Below, piece by piece: positions 1-6,212 of a DNA stretch of 6,212 nucleotides. A program made the position numbers and the translations under genes. Below the pieces are notes generated by a model. It made no database searches, was not told the DNA's origin, and worked only from the letters and a program-made list of their open reading frames with translations. The DNA comes from Flavobacterium sp. (GTDB taxonomy: Bacteria; Bacteroidota; Bacteroidia; Flavobacteriales; Flavobacteriaceae), in assembly GCA_024642295.1 (NCBI GenBank), contig JAHEBK010000109.1:1-6212 (forward strand), in the 5' to 3' direction. The stretch's first letter is position 1, and each line of letters starts with the position of its first letter.

Positions 1-1382
1 GATTGATAAATGGTACCCAATTCTTGAATATTCATTTGGAATCCACCATCACCAATAACGGCAACAACTTCACGATTCGGCATTCCCATTTTAGCTCCAA
101 TAGCCGCTGGTAAAGCAAATCCCATCGTTCCTAATCCACCTGAGTTAATCATACTCTTTGATGAATTAAACTTTGCATAACGACATGCAAACATTTGGTG
201 TTGCCCAACATCAGGAACAATTATCGCATCATTATTAGAGTGCTTGTTGATCATTTCAATAGTTTCTCCCATCGAAATTCCTTTACCATTCGAAGGTGCT
301 AACTCTTCGTTAATAACACAATCCAATTCCGTTTGATAATGTTTCTTAAACTCATCATGCCAAGCATCATGAGAATTTTTATTAATCAAAGGCAATATCG
401 CTGCCAATGCATCTTTAACATTTGCTAATACTGCTACTTCTGTTTTTACGTTTTTATCAACTTCTGCAGGATCAATTTCGAAATGAATTACTTTGGCTTG
501 TTTTGCATACGTCGCTAAGTTCCCCGTTACACGGTCATCAAAACGCATTCCTAAAGCGATTAACACATCACATTCATTAGTCAAAACATTAGGTCCGTAG
601 TTACCGTGCATACCAACCATTCCTACATTTAAAGGATGCTCTGTAGGCAAGGCTGAAAGTCCTAAAATAGTCCAAGCAGCAGGAATCCCTGACTTTTCGA
701 TAAAGGCTTTTAATTCAGCTTCTGCTTCACTCAAAATAATTCCTTGCCCAAAAACAATCATTGGTTTTTTGGCTTGGTTGATTATTGCAGCAGCTGCCTC
801 AACTTCCGATAATTTCAATTTAGGAACAGGATTATAACTTCTTATCTTTTTGCATTTTTCATAGCTAAAATCCAAGGTGTCAAACTGAGCATTTTTTGTG
901 ATATCAATTAAAACTGGACCTGGACGACCTGATTTTGCTATATAAAAAGCTTTCGCTAAAATTTCTGGAATTTCATCTGCTTCTGTAATTTGGTAATTCC
1001 ACTTCGTTACTGGAGTCGAAATTCCAATAATATCTGTTTCTTGAAAAGCATCTGAACCTAATAAATGTTTTCCAACTTGACCTGTAATACATACTAAAGG
1101 CGTTGAATCGATTTGAGCATCTGCAATACCCGTTACCAAGTTTGTTGCTCCTGGACCTGAAGTAGCAATTGCGACCCCAACTTTACCAGTAGCTCTAGCA
1201 AATCCTTGTGCAGCATGAGCAGCCCCTTGTTCGTGGCGTACTAATACGTGATGCAATTGATCTCTAAATTTATACAACTCATCGTAAACTGGCATGATGG
1301 CACCTCCTGGATATCCATAAACCAAATCTACTCCTTCGGCTAATAAGCATCTGATAACTGCTTCTGCTCCTGATATTTTCAT
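1..1382 (-). CDS. ilvB: Acetolactate synthase large (catalytic) subunit, 3' end cut by window edge
   Basis: Thiamine-diphosphate enzyme that condenses pyruvate with a second pyruvate or with 2-ketobutyrate, the first common step of valine, leucine and isoleucine synthesis. The gene starts at ATG 1382 (protein MKISGAEAVI...) and stays open for 460 codons to the left edge. Family catalytic subunits have roughly 560-580 residues, so about the last 100 are outside. Seen in the translation: the N-terminal ThDP pyrimidine-binding segment GYPGGAIMPVYDEL (about 23-36), RHEQGAAHAAQGFARAT with the cofactor-activating Glu51, a SGPGATN segment (about 75), the central-domain stretch GIPAAWTILG, then GGLGTMGFALPAAIGA (about 415-430) and the metal/diphosphate motif GDGGFQMNIQEL (444-455, Asp445). 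The downstream Asn of the ThDP motif lies past the edge. It is the last visible gene of the leuA-leuB-ilvD-ilvB unit, but a 119-nt gap with a fold-back element separates it from ilvD. No obvious Shine-Dalgarno is present. The regulatory subunit ilvN would be expected to follow, but cannot be seen. Confidence 0.96.
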   Translation of the reverse strand, partial: MKISGAEAVIRCLLAEGVDLVYGYPGGAIMPVYDELYKFRDQLHHVLVRHEQGAAHAAQGFARATGKVGVAIATSGPGATNLVTGIADAQIDSTPLVCITGQVGKHLLGSDAFQETDIIGISTPVTKWNYQITEADEIPEILAKAFYIAKSGRPGPVLIDITKNAQFDTLDFSYEKCKKIRSYNPVPKLKLSEVEAAAAIINQAKKPMIVFGQGIILSEAEAELKAFIEKSGIPAAWTILGLSALPTEHPLNVGMVGMHGNYGPNVLTNECDVLIALGMRFDDRVTGNLATYAKQAKVIHFEIDPAEVDKNVKTEVAVLANVKDALAAILPLINKNSHDAWHDEFKKHYQTELDCVINEELAPSNGKGISMGETIEMINKHSNNDAIIVPDVGQHQMFACRYAKFNSSKSMINSGGLGTMGFALPAAIGAKMGMPNREVVAVIGDGGFQMNIQELGTIYQ

Positions 1383-1409
1383 AGTCTATTATTTTCCCAC
1401 CACGACGCT

Positions 1410-1490
1410 CCCGAAAGGGGGAGGAAGTCTAAAGGGGTATATTGTTTTTATTTTTCTTATCCACCTTCCTAATTGTATTCCCCCTTCGGG
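1410..1490. repeat. GC-rich imperfect fold-back element in the ilvD-ilvB gap
   Basis: Plus-strand cccgaaaggggga (1410-1422) is the reverse complement of tcccccttcggg (1479-1490) except for one extra A. Next to it, aggaag (1422-1427) is the reverse complement of cttcct (1465-1470). Together the segments 1410-1427 and 1465-1490 could pair into one long stem with an 8-nt bulge (aattgtat) and an AT-rich loop of about 37 nt. Each arm can also fold alone: CTCCC/GGGAG around 1408-1423, and CCCCC/GGGGG at 1480-1492. G/C runs like these stand out sharply from the AT-rich surroundings. This resembles a dispersed REP- or MITE-like intergenic repeat rather than native operon sequence. I have an impression that similar C5-GAA-G5 elements recur in Flavobacterium genomes, but that is memory and was not checked here. 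No open reading frame of note lies inside. Confidence 0.65.
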
Positions 1491-1500
1491 GGTTAGGGGG
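1480..1500 (-). promoter_or_regulatory. Strong C5/G5 hairpin just after the ilvD stop codon, possible mRNA-stability or attenuation element
   Basis: On the transcribed (minus) strand the sequence reads CCCCC-TAA-CCCCC-GAA-GGGGG, starting directly after the ilvD stop region. The single G-run can pair with either C-run, giving a 5-bp all-GC stem with a GAA loop or a longer-loop alternative. No U-tract follows directly, so a canonical intrinsic terminator is not supported. A pause, 3'-end protection of the leuA-leuB-ilvD part of the message, or partial attenuation before ilvB are possible. The structure is seen in the sequence; the function is inferred. Confidence 0.45.
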
Positions 1501-1501
1501 A

Positions 1502-3175
1502 TTATTTATCTGTAACACATCCTTCGGATGCACTAGATACTGAACGCATGTATTTCAATAAAACTCCTTGTTTGATTTCTGATACTGGCTGTTTCCAAGC
1601 TGCTTTTCGTTTAGCATACTCTTCATCAGAGATTTTCATATTGATGGTATTATTTACCGCATCAATAGTAATTACATCGCCGTTTTCGATTAATGCAATT
1701 CCACCACCTTCATAAGCTTCTGGAGTAACGTGTCCAACCACGAAGCCGTGCGAACCACCTGAGAAACGTCCGTCAGTTATCAAAGCAACTGTATTTCCTA
1801 AACCTGCTCCCATGATTGCCGATGTTGGTTTCAACATTTCTGACATTCCAGGACCTCCTTTTGGTCCACAGTAGCGAATAATTACTACGTTTCCTGGTTT
1901 TACCTCTCCAGCCTGGATACCTTTAATTACTTGTTTTTCACCTTCAAAGACTACAGCTGTACCTTCAAAAAATTCACCTTCTTTACCAGAAATTTTAGCA
2001 ACACAACCTTCTGAAGCGATGTTTCCGTAAAGAATTTGAATATTTCCAGTTGCTTTTAATGCTTTTTGGATTTCAAAAATTACTTCTTGACCATCGTGTA
2101 AATCTGCTACTGAAGCTAAGTTTTCAGCAATTGTTTTTCCTGTTACAGTTAAACAATCTCCGTGTAGCAAACCTTCTTTTAATAAATATTTCATAACTGC
2201 AGGAACTCCACCTACATTATGTAAATCTTCCATCAAGTATTTCCCACTTGGTTTCAAGTCGGCTAATAATGGTGTTTTATCACTAATATCTTGAAAATCT
2301 TTTAATGTTAATTCAATCCCTACTGAATGTGCCATAGCAATTAAGTGCATTACCGCATTGGTAGAACCACCTAAAACTGCTACAATCGTAATTGCATTTT
2401 CAAAAGCCTTACGAGTCATAATATCTCTTGGCTTGATGTCTTTCTCTAATAATATTCTGATTGCTTTACCAGCATCCAAACATTCTTGTTTCTTTTCTGG
2501 ACTCAATGCAGGATTAGAAGAACTATAAGGCAAACTCATTCCTAAAGCTTCAATTGCTGATGACATGGTGTTCGCCGTGTACATTCCGCCACAAGCTCCA
2601 GCACCAGGACAAGCATTTTGAATTACTCCTTTAAAATCTTCAGGAGTAATGGTGTTTTTTATTTTCTTTCCTAATGCTTCAAAAGCAGAAACGATGTTCA
2701 AATCCTCTCCTTTCCATTTTCCTGGATGAATAGACCCACCATAAACCATAATAGACGGACGGTTAACTCTACCCATAGCCATTAATGCTCCTGGCATATT
2801 TTTATCACAACCTGGAACAGCAATCATACCATCGTACCATTGCGCTCCCATAACTGTTTCAATAGAATCAGCAATTACATCACGAGAAACTAATGAAAAA
2901 CGCATTCCATCGTTACCATTAGAAATACCATCACTTACACCAATCGTGTTAAAGATCAAACCAACTAAATCTTCTTTCCAGACACCTGTTTTAATATCTT
3001 TAGCCAAATCATTTAAGTGCATGTTACAAGGATTTCCATCGTAACCCATACTAACAATACCAACTTGTGCTTTCTTTAAATCTTCTTCAGTTAATCCAAG
3101 AGCATATAACATGGCTTGAGAAGCTGGTTGTGTTTCGTCTTGAGTGATTGTTTTGCTGTATTTATTTAATTCCAT
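1502..3175 (-). CDS. ilvD: Dihydroxy-acid dehydratase
   Basis: Cytoplasmic iron-sulfur enzyme that dehydrates 2,3-dihydroxyisovalerate to 2-ketoisovalerate and 2,3-dihydroxy-3-methylvalerate to 2-keto-3-methylvalerate, the third step shared by valine and isoleucine synthesis. The 557 residues match the usual full length of about 555-620. Visible family features are the three cluster cysteines Cys50 (GNPCNMH), Cys123 (PGCDKNMPG, with Lys125 the expected carbamylated metal ligand) and Cys195 ([14 protein letters not shown]). Metal-binding acids are Asp82 (SDGIS), Asp124 and Glu446 (GMSEM). The C-terminal signature [20 protein letters not shown] begins at 468 and contains the catalytic-type Ser472. 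Three conserved cysteines favour this enzyme over the sugar-acid dehydratases, although the superfamilies are close; the leu/ilv context settles it. It starts 31 nt after the leuB stop, consistent with co-transcription, and there is no clear Shine-Dalgarno. The stop is followed within a few bases by the C5/G5 hairpin. Confidence 0.98.
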   Translation of the reverse strand: MELNKYSKTITQDETQPASQAMLYALGLTEEDLKKAQVGIVSMGYDGNPCNMHLNDLAKDIKTGVWKEDLVGLIFNTIGVSDGISNGNDGMRFSLVSRDVIADSIETVMGAQWYDGMIAVPGCDKNMPGALMAMGRVNRPSIMVYGGSIHPGKWKGEDLNIVSAFEALGKKIKNTITPEDFKGVIQNACPGAGACGGMYTANTMSSAIEALGMSLPYSSSNPALSPEKKQECLDAGKAIRILLEKDIKPRDIMTRKAFENAITIVAVLGGSTNAVMHLIAMAHSVGIELTLKDFQDISDKTPLLADLKPSGKYLMEDLHNVGGVPAVMKYLLKEGLLHGDCLTVTGKTIAENLASVADLHDGQEVIFEIQKALKATGNIQILYGNIASEGCVAKISGKEGEFFEGTAVVFEGEKQVIKGIQAGEVKPGNVVIIRYCGPKGGPGMSEMLKPTSAIMGAGLGNTVALITDGRFSGGSHGFVVGHVTPEAYEGGGIALIENGDVITIDAVNNTINMKISDEEYAKRKAAWKQPVSEIKQGVLLKYMRSVSSASEGCVTDK

Positions 3176-3206
3176 TATGATATATTTGTTGTCTTTTTTA
3201 TATTTT

Positions 3207-4325
3207 TTATACTATTGTCGATCTACCTATACTTACATTGTCATTATTGAAGTATAATAAATCTTCTCTATCCAAAATAAAATTGATAATAAACTCACCA
3301 ATTTCATTTGTTCCAAATTTTGATTCGGGATTCAAATCTTGAGTGACGACTTTTAATTGGACGGCTTTTTCAATTCCATCATAAATCTTTTTGGCTTCTT
3401 CATGCAATCCAAAATGTTCTAACATCATGGCTGCTGATAAAATAGAACCAAATGGATTGGCAATATTCTGTCCTTTTACCTTTGAATATGTTCCGTGGAT
3501 CGGTTCAAATAACGCATGCTTATCTCCTAACGAAGCGGATGCTAAAACACCAATTGAACCTGTCAAAACACTAGCTTCATCTGTTAAAATATCACCAAAT
3601 AAATTTGCAGTCAAGACAACATCAAATCTTTGAGGTTGCATCACTAAATATCTGGCAGCATGATCTACTAATAAAAATTCTAATTCCACTTCTGGATAAT
3701 CCTTACTAATTTTCGTCACCACTTTGCGCCATAACCTAGAAGTTTCAAGAACATTAGCCTTATCAACCAAGGTAACTTTTTTTCTTCTATTTTGAGCTGC
3801 TGCAAAAGCCATACGAGATATTCTTACAATCTCTTCTTCAGAATAAGAACATAAATCAGTTGCTAATGTCCCTTCTTCATTTAATGTCTTTTCACCAAAA
3901 TACAAACCTCCTGTCAACTCTCGATAAAAAACCATATCTGTTCCTTCTAGAAGTTCCCTTTTCAACGGAGAAGCTTCTAATAATTCTTTATATGGTTTTA
4001 TAGGACGAATATTGGCATACAAGCCCAATTCTTTTCTTAATTGCAAAAGTCCTTGTTCAGGACGAATTTTAGCTTCAGGGTCATTATCGTATTTAGGATC
4101 ACCAATAGCACCAAACAAAACCGCATCCGTATTCAAACATAAATTCAATGTTTGATCTGGAAGTGGTTTCCCTGTCTTTTCTATGGCTGTAGCACCTATA
4201 AATGCATCTTCAAAAATAAACTCATGCTCAAAGACTGTACTAATAGCGTACAAAGCTTTTTTTGCCTGCATTATTACTTCAGGACCTATACCGTCTCCTG
4301 AAAGTACCGCTATTTTTAAATTCAT
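3207..4325 (-). CDS. leuB: 3-isopropylmalate dehydrogenase
   Basis: NAD-dependent oxidative decarboxylase that turns 3-isopropylmalate into 2-ketoisocaproate, the third step of leucine synthesis. The 372-residue protein carries the beta-decarboxylating dehydrogenase landmarks: SGDGIGPEV (9-17), [16 protein letters not shown] (93-108) with substrate-binding arginines, [12 protein letters not shown] (133-144) with Arg135 and Tyr142, VDKANVL (187-193) with catalytic Lys189, and metal-binding Asp221, Asp245 and Asp249 in the VDHAARYLV and [12 protein letters not shown] segments. The cofactor loop reads [18 protein letters not shown] (274-291). Where well-studied LeuB proteins have an Asp contacting the NAD ribose (HGSAPDIAG), this one has Lys282. 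The [13 protein letters not shown] segment identifies LeuB rather than isocitrate dehydrogenase. The protein extends past the last conserved helix with a tail of about 20 residues (352-372), longer than the common 350-360-residue form. The start is ATG 4325, 8 nt after the leuA stop. Confidence 0.96.
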   Translation of the reverse strand: MNLKIAVLSGDGIGPEVIMQAKKALYAISTVFEHEFIFEDAFIGATAIEKTGKPLPDQTLNLCLNTDAVLFGAIGDPKYDNDPEAKIRPEQGLLQLRKELGLYANIRPIKPYKELLEASPLKRELLEGTDMVFYRELTGGLYFGEKTLNEEGTLATDLCSYSEEEIVRISRMAFAAAQNRRKKVTLVDKANVLETSRLWRKVVTKISKDYPEVELEFLLVDHAARYLVMQPQRFDVVLTANLFGDILTDEASVLTGSIGVLASASLGDKHALFEPIHGTYSKVKGQNIANPFGSILSAAMMLEHFGLHEEAKKIYDGIEKAVQLKVVTQDLNPESKFGTNEIGEFIINFILDREDLLYFNNDNVSIGRSTIV

Positions 4326-4333
4326 GATTTTTA

Positions 4334-5509
4334 TTAATTTCTAATTAAATCGCCTTTCAAGTTTGAAGCTTCAATGATTTGATGAATATCATCATCCATT
4401 ACTTCTTTTTTAATATCTGCAAATTTCAAAAACTCAACATAGACAATGTCCAATTGTACTTTTGTCAATTCGTAACCTACTTTTTTAGCTCTATAGGCCA
4501 AAGCTGCTCTACCACTTCTTGCCGTTAATATAATTGATGATTCTGTTACACCAACTTCTAATGGATCCATGATTTCATACGTTTCTCTGTTTTTAATCAC
4601 ACCATCCTGGTGAATACCAGAACTGTGTGCAAAAGCATTCGAACCTACAATTGCTTTATTAGGCTGTACCATCATTCCCATACTATCCGATACCAAATGA
4701 CTCATTTCATTCAATTGTTTTGTATCAATATCCGTATATAAGTTCAAGTAAGGGTGTTGTTTAAAAATCATCACCACTTCTTCAAGTGCTGTATTTCCTG
4801 CACGCTCTCCAATACCATTAATAGTACACTCAATTTGTCTCGCTCCATTCATAGCACCAGCTATTGAATTAGCTGTTGCCATACCTAAATCATTATGACA
4901 ATGACAAGAAATGGTTACATTCTCAATCCCTTTTACATTTTCTTTTAGGTATTTTATTTTTTCACCGTATTCGTGTGGTAAACAATATCCAGTAGTATCA
5001 GGAATATTAAGCACTGTAGCTCCTGACTTAATGACCTCTTCACAGACTCGTGCTAAGAAAGCGTTATCTGTTCTACCTGCATCTTCAGCATAAAATTCTA
5101 CATCTTCAACATATGTTTTAGCGTGTGCTACAGCTGCTTTTGCTCTAGCAATGATATCTTCCTTAGTTGTATTTAATTTGTAAATAATATGTGAATCAGA
5201 AGTACCAATTCCTGTATGAATACGTGGTCTTTTTGCATTTTTAAGTGCTGCACCAGCTACATCAATATCATTTTTCACTGCACGTGTCAAACCACATACG
5301 GTTGCATTTTTTACAATTTTACTAATTTCAGAAACAGACAAAAAATCACCAGGACTAGAAACAGGAAATCCAGCTTCGATGATATCAACCCCCATATTAT
5401 CCAATCGTTCTGCTATAACGAGTTTCTGTTGGGTATCTAATTTACATCCTGGAACTTGTTCACCGTCTCTTAAAGTGGTATCAAAAATTTGAACTTTCTC
5501 TCTATTCAT
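4334..5509 (-). CDS. leuA: 2-isopropylmalate synthase, short form without C-terminal regulatory domain
   Basis: Catalyses the first committed step of leucine synthesis: 2-ketoisovalerate plus acetyl-CoA gives 2-isopropylmalate. The protein is a DRE-TIM (HMGL-like) barrel with [13 protein letters not shown] at 9-21 (Asp10 metal ligand, Arg14 catalytic), [12 protein letters not shown] (137-148), [13 protein letters not shown] (203-215; metal ligands His203 and His205) and [16 protein letters not shown] (231-246; metal ligand Asn239). After the barrel come SGIHQDG (297-303) and the linker-subdomain motif [11 protein letters not shown] (327-337). It ends at 391 residues, whereas the classical leucine-inhibited form is about 510-520 with a C-terminal LeuA dimer/allosteric domain. 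That domain is absent. The gene ends cleanly with two tandem in-frame TAA codons (4331-4336), so it does not look like a frameshifted remnant. Related activities (citramalate or homocitrate synthase) share the fold; the neighbouring leuB and the LeuA-type motifs favour LeuA. The start ATG 5509 is the first after an in-frame stop (5516-5518). First gene of the operon. Confidence 0.92.
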   Translation of the reverse strand: MNREKVQIFDTTLRDGEQVPGCKLDTQQKLVIAERLDNMGVDIIEAGFPVSSPGDFLSVSEISKIVKNATVCGLTRAVKNDIDVAGAALKNAKRPRIHTGIGTSDSHIIYKLNTTKEDIIARAKAAVAHAKTYVEDVEFYAEDAGRTDNAFLARVCEEVIKSGATVLNIPDTTGYCLPHEYGEKIKYLKENVKGIENVTISCHCHNDLGMATANSIAGAMNGARQIECTINGIGERAGNTALEEVVMIFKQHPYLNLYTDIDTKQLNEMSHLVSDSMGMMVQPNKAIVGSNAFAHSSGIHQDGVIKNRETYEIMDPLEVGVTESSIILTARSGRAALAYRAKKVGYELTKVQLDIVYVEFLKFADIKKEVMDDDIHQIIEASNLKGDLIRN

Positions 5510-5544
5510 TTTAATTTATTTAATGTAATTTCACAACTTCATAA

Positions 5545-5580
5545 CAAATATAAATTTCATTACTTTAATAGAAAACTCAA
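5545..5580 (-). promoter_or_regulatory. Probable leuA operon promoter (Bacteroidota type)
   Basis: On the minus strand, TATATTTG at 5552-5545 matches the TAnnTTTG -7 consensus of Bacteroidota exactly. The upstream -33 TTG is poor. A TTG exists at 5580-5578, but it is 25 nt away, longer than the usual spacing of about 19-21, and at the expected place only a T-run is found. Transcription would start near 5541 and leave a leader of about 30 nt before ATG 5509, which is too short for a classical leader-peptide attenuator or a T-box. Confidence 0.6.
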
Positions 5581-5591
5581 ATTAATGAAAT
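5554..5591. promoter_or_regulatory. 9-bp inverted repeat flanking the leuA -33 region, candidate operator
   Basis: ATTTCATTA (5554-5562) and TAATGAAAT (5583-5591) are perfect reverse complements separated by 20 nt. One arm ends a single base from the leuA -7 box and the pair brackets the -33 region, where a dimeric regulator could block or recruit RNA polymerase. A third, one-mismatch copy (TAATGTAAT) lies at 5521-5529 in the predicted leader. AT-rich sequence makes chance matches plausible, and the role is inferred only from position. Confidence 0.35.
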
Positions 5592-5598
5592 ATACTGC

Positions 5599-5628
5599 TT
5601 ATAAAGCTTATTAATACTTTATAAAGCT
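5599..5628. repeat. Two 10-bp direct repeats with 20-bp period in the divergent intergenic region
   Basis: TTATAAAGCT occurs at 5599-5608 and again at 5619-5628, exactly 20 bp apart, so both copies face the same side of the helix. Each copy sits on a small palindrome: GCTT-ATA-AAGC at 5597-5607 and the perfect CTTTATAAAG at 5617-5626. The block lies 36-65 bp before the divergent gene and about 50-80 bp upstream of the leuA -7 box, a plausible place for a regulator of either gene. No known motif is recognised. Confidence 0.35.
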
Positions 5629-5663
5629 CTGATTAACAAACACTTAAGTACCTGTATTTTACA

Positions 5664-6212
5664 ATGGCTAACCATCAAAAAGATTTCTTATTTGTACTAA
5701 TAAAATCGCTTTCAAAATCTGAAAAAAGACAATTCAAGATTTTCGCGAGTCGATTGGAAACAAGTTCAAATACAAAATTCATCGAATTATTCAATATTTT
5801 AGATAAATCAGAGACTTATGATGAAAAATTAATTTTGAAAAGTGGCATCATCAAAAAGGTGCAATTATCGAACTTAAAATCGTATTTATACAAACAAATA
5901 TTGGTGAGTATTCGCTTGAATATTCCTAGTCAAAACGTGCGTTATCAATTGAGAGAACAAATTGATTTTGCAACCATTTTATACAACAAAGGACTATACA
6001 AACAAAGTTTAAAAATATTAGATAAAACTAAAATTCAGGCGCTAGAAAATGATGAAAAATACATCGCCTTTGAGATCGTTGAATTTGAAAAACTCATCGA
6101 GTCACAGTACATCACTCGAAGTATACAAGGGCGTGCTGACGAACTCGTCATTCAAGCAAAAGAGTTGAATTACCGCAATACGATTTCGAGTAAATTATCT
6201 AATTTATCGCTT
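5664..6212 (+). CDS. Uncharacterised TPR-like helical protein, 3' end cut by window edge
   Basis: Open from ATG 5664 to the right edge, 183 codons without a stop. An in-frame TAA at 5634-5636 and no other ATG between fix the start. The protein begins MANHQKDFLFVLIKSLSKSE and is rich in Lys, Leu and Ile, with no signal peptide or membrane segment, so it is probably cytoplasmic. Its N-terminal part (about 5-85) looks helical and basic, with a KSLSKSEKRQFKIFASR stretch at 14-30. Residues about 98-145 resemble tetratricopeptide-type helix pairs (FATILYNKGLYKQSLKILDK has the A..L...G.Y..SL..L spacing), suggesting a protein-interaction scaffold. I do not recognise a family or function with confidence; similar proteins seem to exist in Flavobacteriia, from memory only. 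It diverges from leuA across 154 nt, so shared regulation is possible but unproven. No strong TAnnTTTG promoter box or Shine-Dalgarno precedes it. Confidence 0.85.
   Translation, partial: MANHQKDFLFVLIKSLSKSEKRQFKIFASRLETSSNTKFIELFNILDKSETYDEKLILKSGIIKKVQLSNLKSYLYKQILVSIRLNIPSQNVRYQLREQIDFATILYNKGLYKQSLKILDKTKIQALENDEKYIAFEIVEFEKLIESQYITRSIQGRADELVIQAKELNYRNTISSKLSNLSL

Noticed and set aside
1417..1500. Four G-runs on the plus strand as a G-quadruplex
   Set aside because: The second and third runs are about 50 nt apart and the tracts are better explained by the complementary C-run hairpins.
1383..1501. Intrinsic terminator between ilvD and ilvB
   Set aside because: GC-rich stems are present but no T-tract directly follows either on the transcribed strand.
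3391..3633. 80-codon plus-strand open frame inside leuB
   Set aside because: Lies wholly antisense to a gene with clear catalytic motifs; its sequence shows no domain and no start signal.
4331..4336. Frameshift or truncation explaining the short LeuA
   Set aside because: Tandem in-frame TAA codons and an 8-nt gap to leuB leave no remnant of a regulatory domain, so the short form looks native.
4911..5440. Two plus-strand open frames (4911-5093 and 5216-5440) inside leuA
   Set aside because: Antisense shadows of leuA codons; Cys/Ile/Phe-rich translations without recognisable domains.
5531..5542. Mini-ORF Met-Lys-Leu-stop on the minus strand at the predicted leuA transcript start
   Set aside because: Only one leucine codon and no room for alternative hairpins before ATG 5509, so a leader-peptide attenuator is not supported.
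5615..5660. Plus-strand promoter boxes for the divergent gene (TACTTTAT at 5615, TATTTTAC at 5655)
   Set aside because: Both miss two of the six fixed TAnnTTTG positions and lack a TTG at proper spacing; the second would give an almost leaderless transcript.

Overview
The window comes from an AT-rich bacterial chromosome, most likely a member of the Flavobacteriia (Bacteroidota; Flavobacterium or a close relative). The evidence is low GC content, heavy use of AAA/TTA/ATT codons, no convincing Shine-Dalgarno sequences before the genes, an exact TAnnTTTG-type -7 box in front of leuA, and the typical sequence character of the four enzymes. This placement is inferred from style, not from a database match.

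Layout. Four genes lie head to tail on the minus strand and read leftwards as one apparent transcription unit: leuA (4334-5509), leuB (3207-4325), ilvD (1502-3175) and ilvB (1-1382, cut by the left window edge). The gaps are 8 nt (leuA-leuB), 31 nt (leuB-ilvD) and 119 nt (ilvD-ilvB). The 119-nt gap is unusual. It carries a GC-rich fold-back element that looks inserted and could change expression of ilvB and the genes beyond it. On the right, a 154-nt intergenic region holds the leuA promoter, a 9-bp inverted repeat touching its -7 box, and a 20-bp-period direct repeat of small palindromes. Beyond it, a gene of unknown function (from 5664, cut by the right edge) runs in the opposite direction.

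Function. IlvB makes acetolactate or acetohydroxybutyrate. IlvD dehydrates the dihydroxy acids to 2-ketoisovalerate or 2-keto-3-methylvalerate. LeuA condenses 2-ketoisovalerate with acetyl-CoA, and LeuB oxidises 3-isopropylmalate towards leucine. Valine, isoleucine and leucine synthesis are therefore coupled in one operon. Missing from the visible part are ilvN and ilvC, which may lie beyond the left edge, and leuC/leuD (isopropylmalate isomerase), which do not lie between leuA and leuB.

No RNA gene, CRISPR array, transposase, prophage gene or defence system is visible. This is mainly a core-metabolism region. The points worth a second look are the fold-back element, the short LeuA without a regulatory domain, an unusual cofactor-loop residue in LeuB, the operator-like repeats and the uncharacterised divergent gene.
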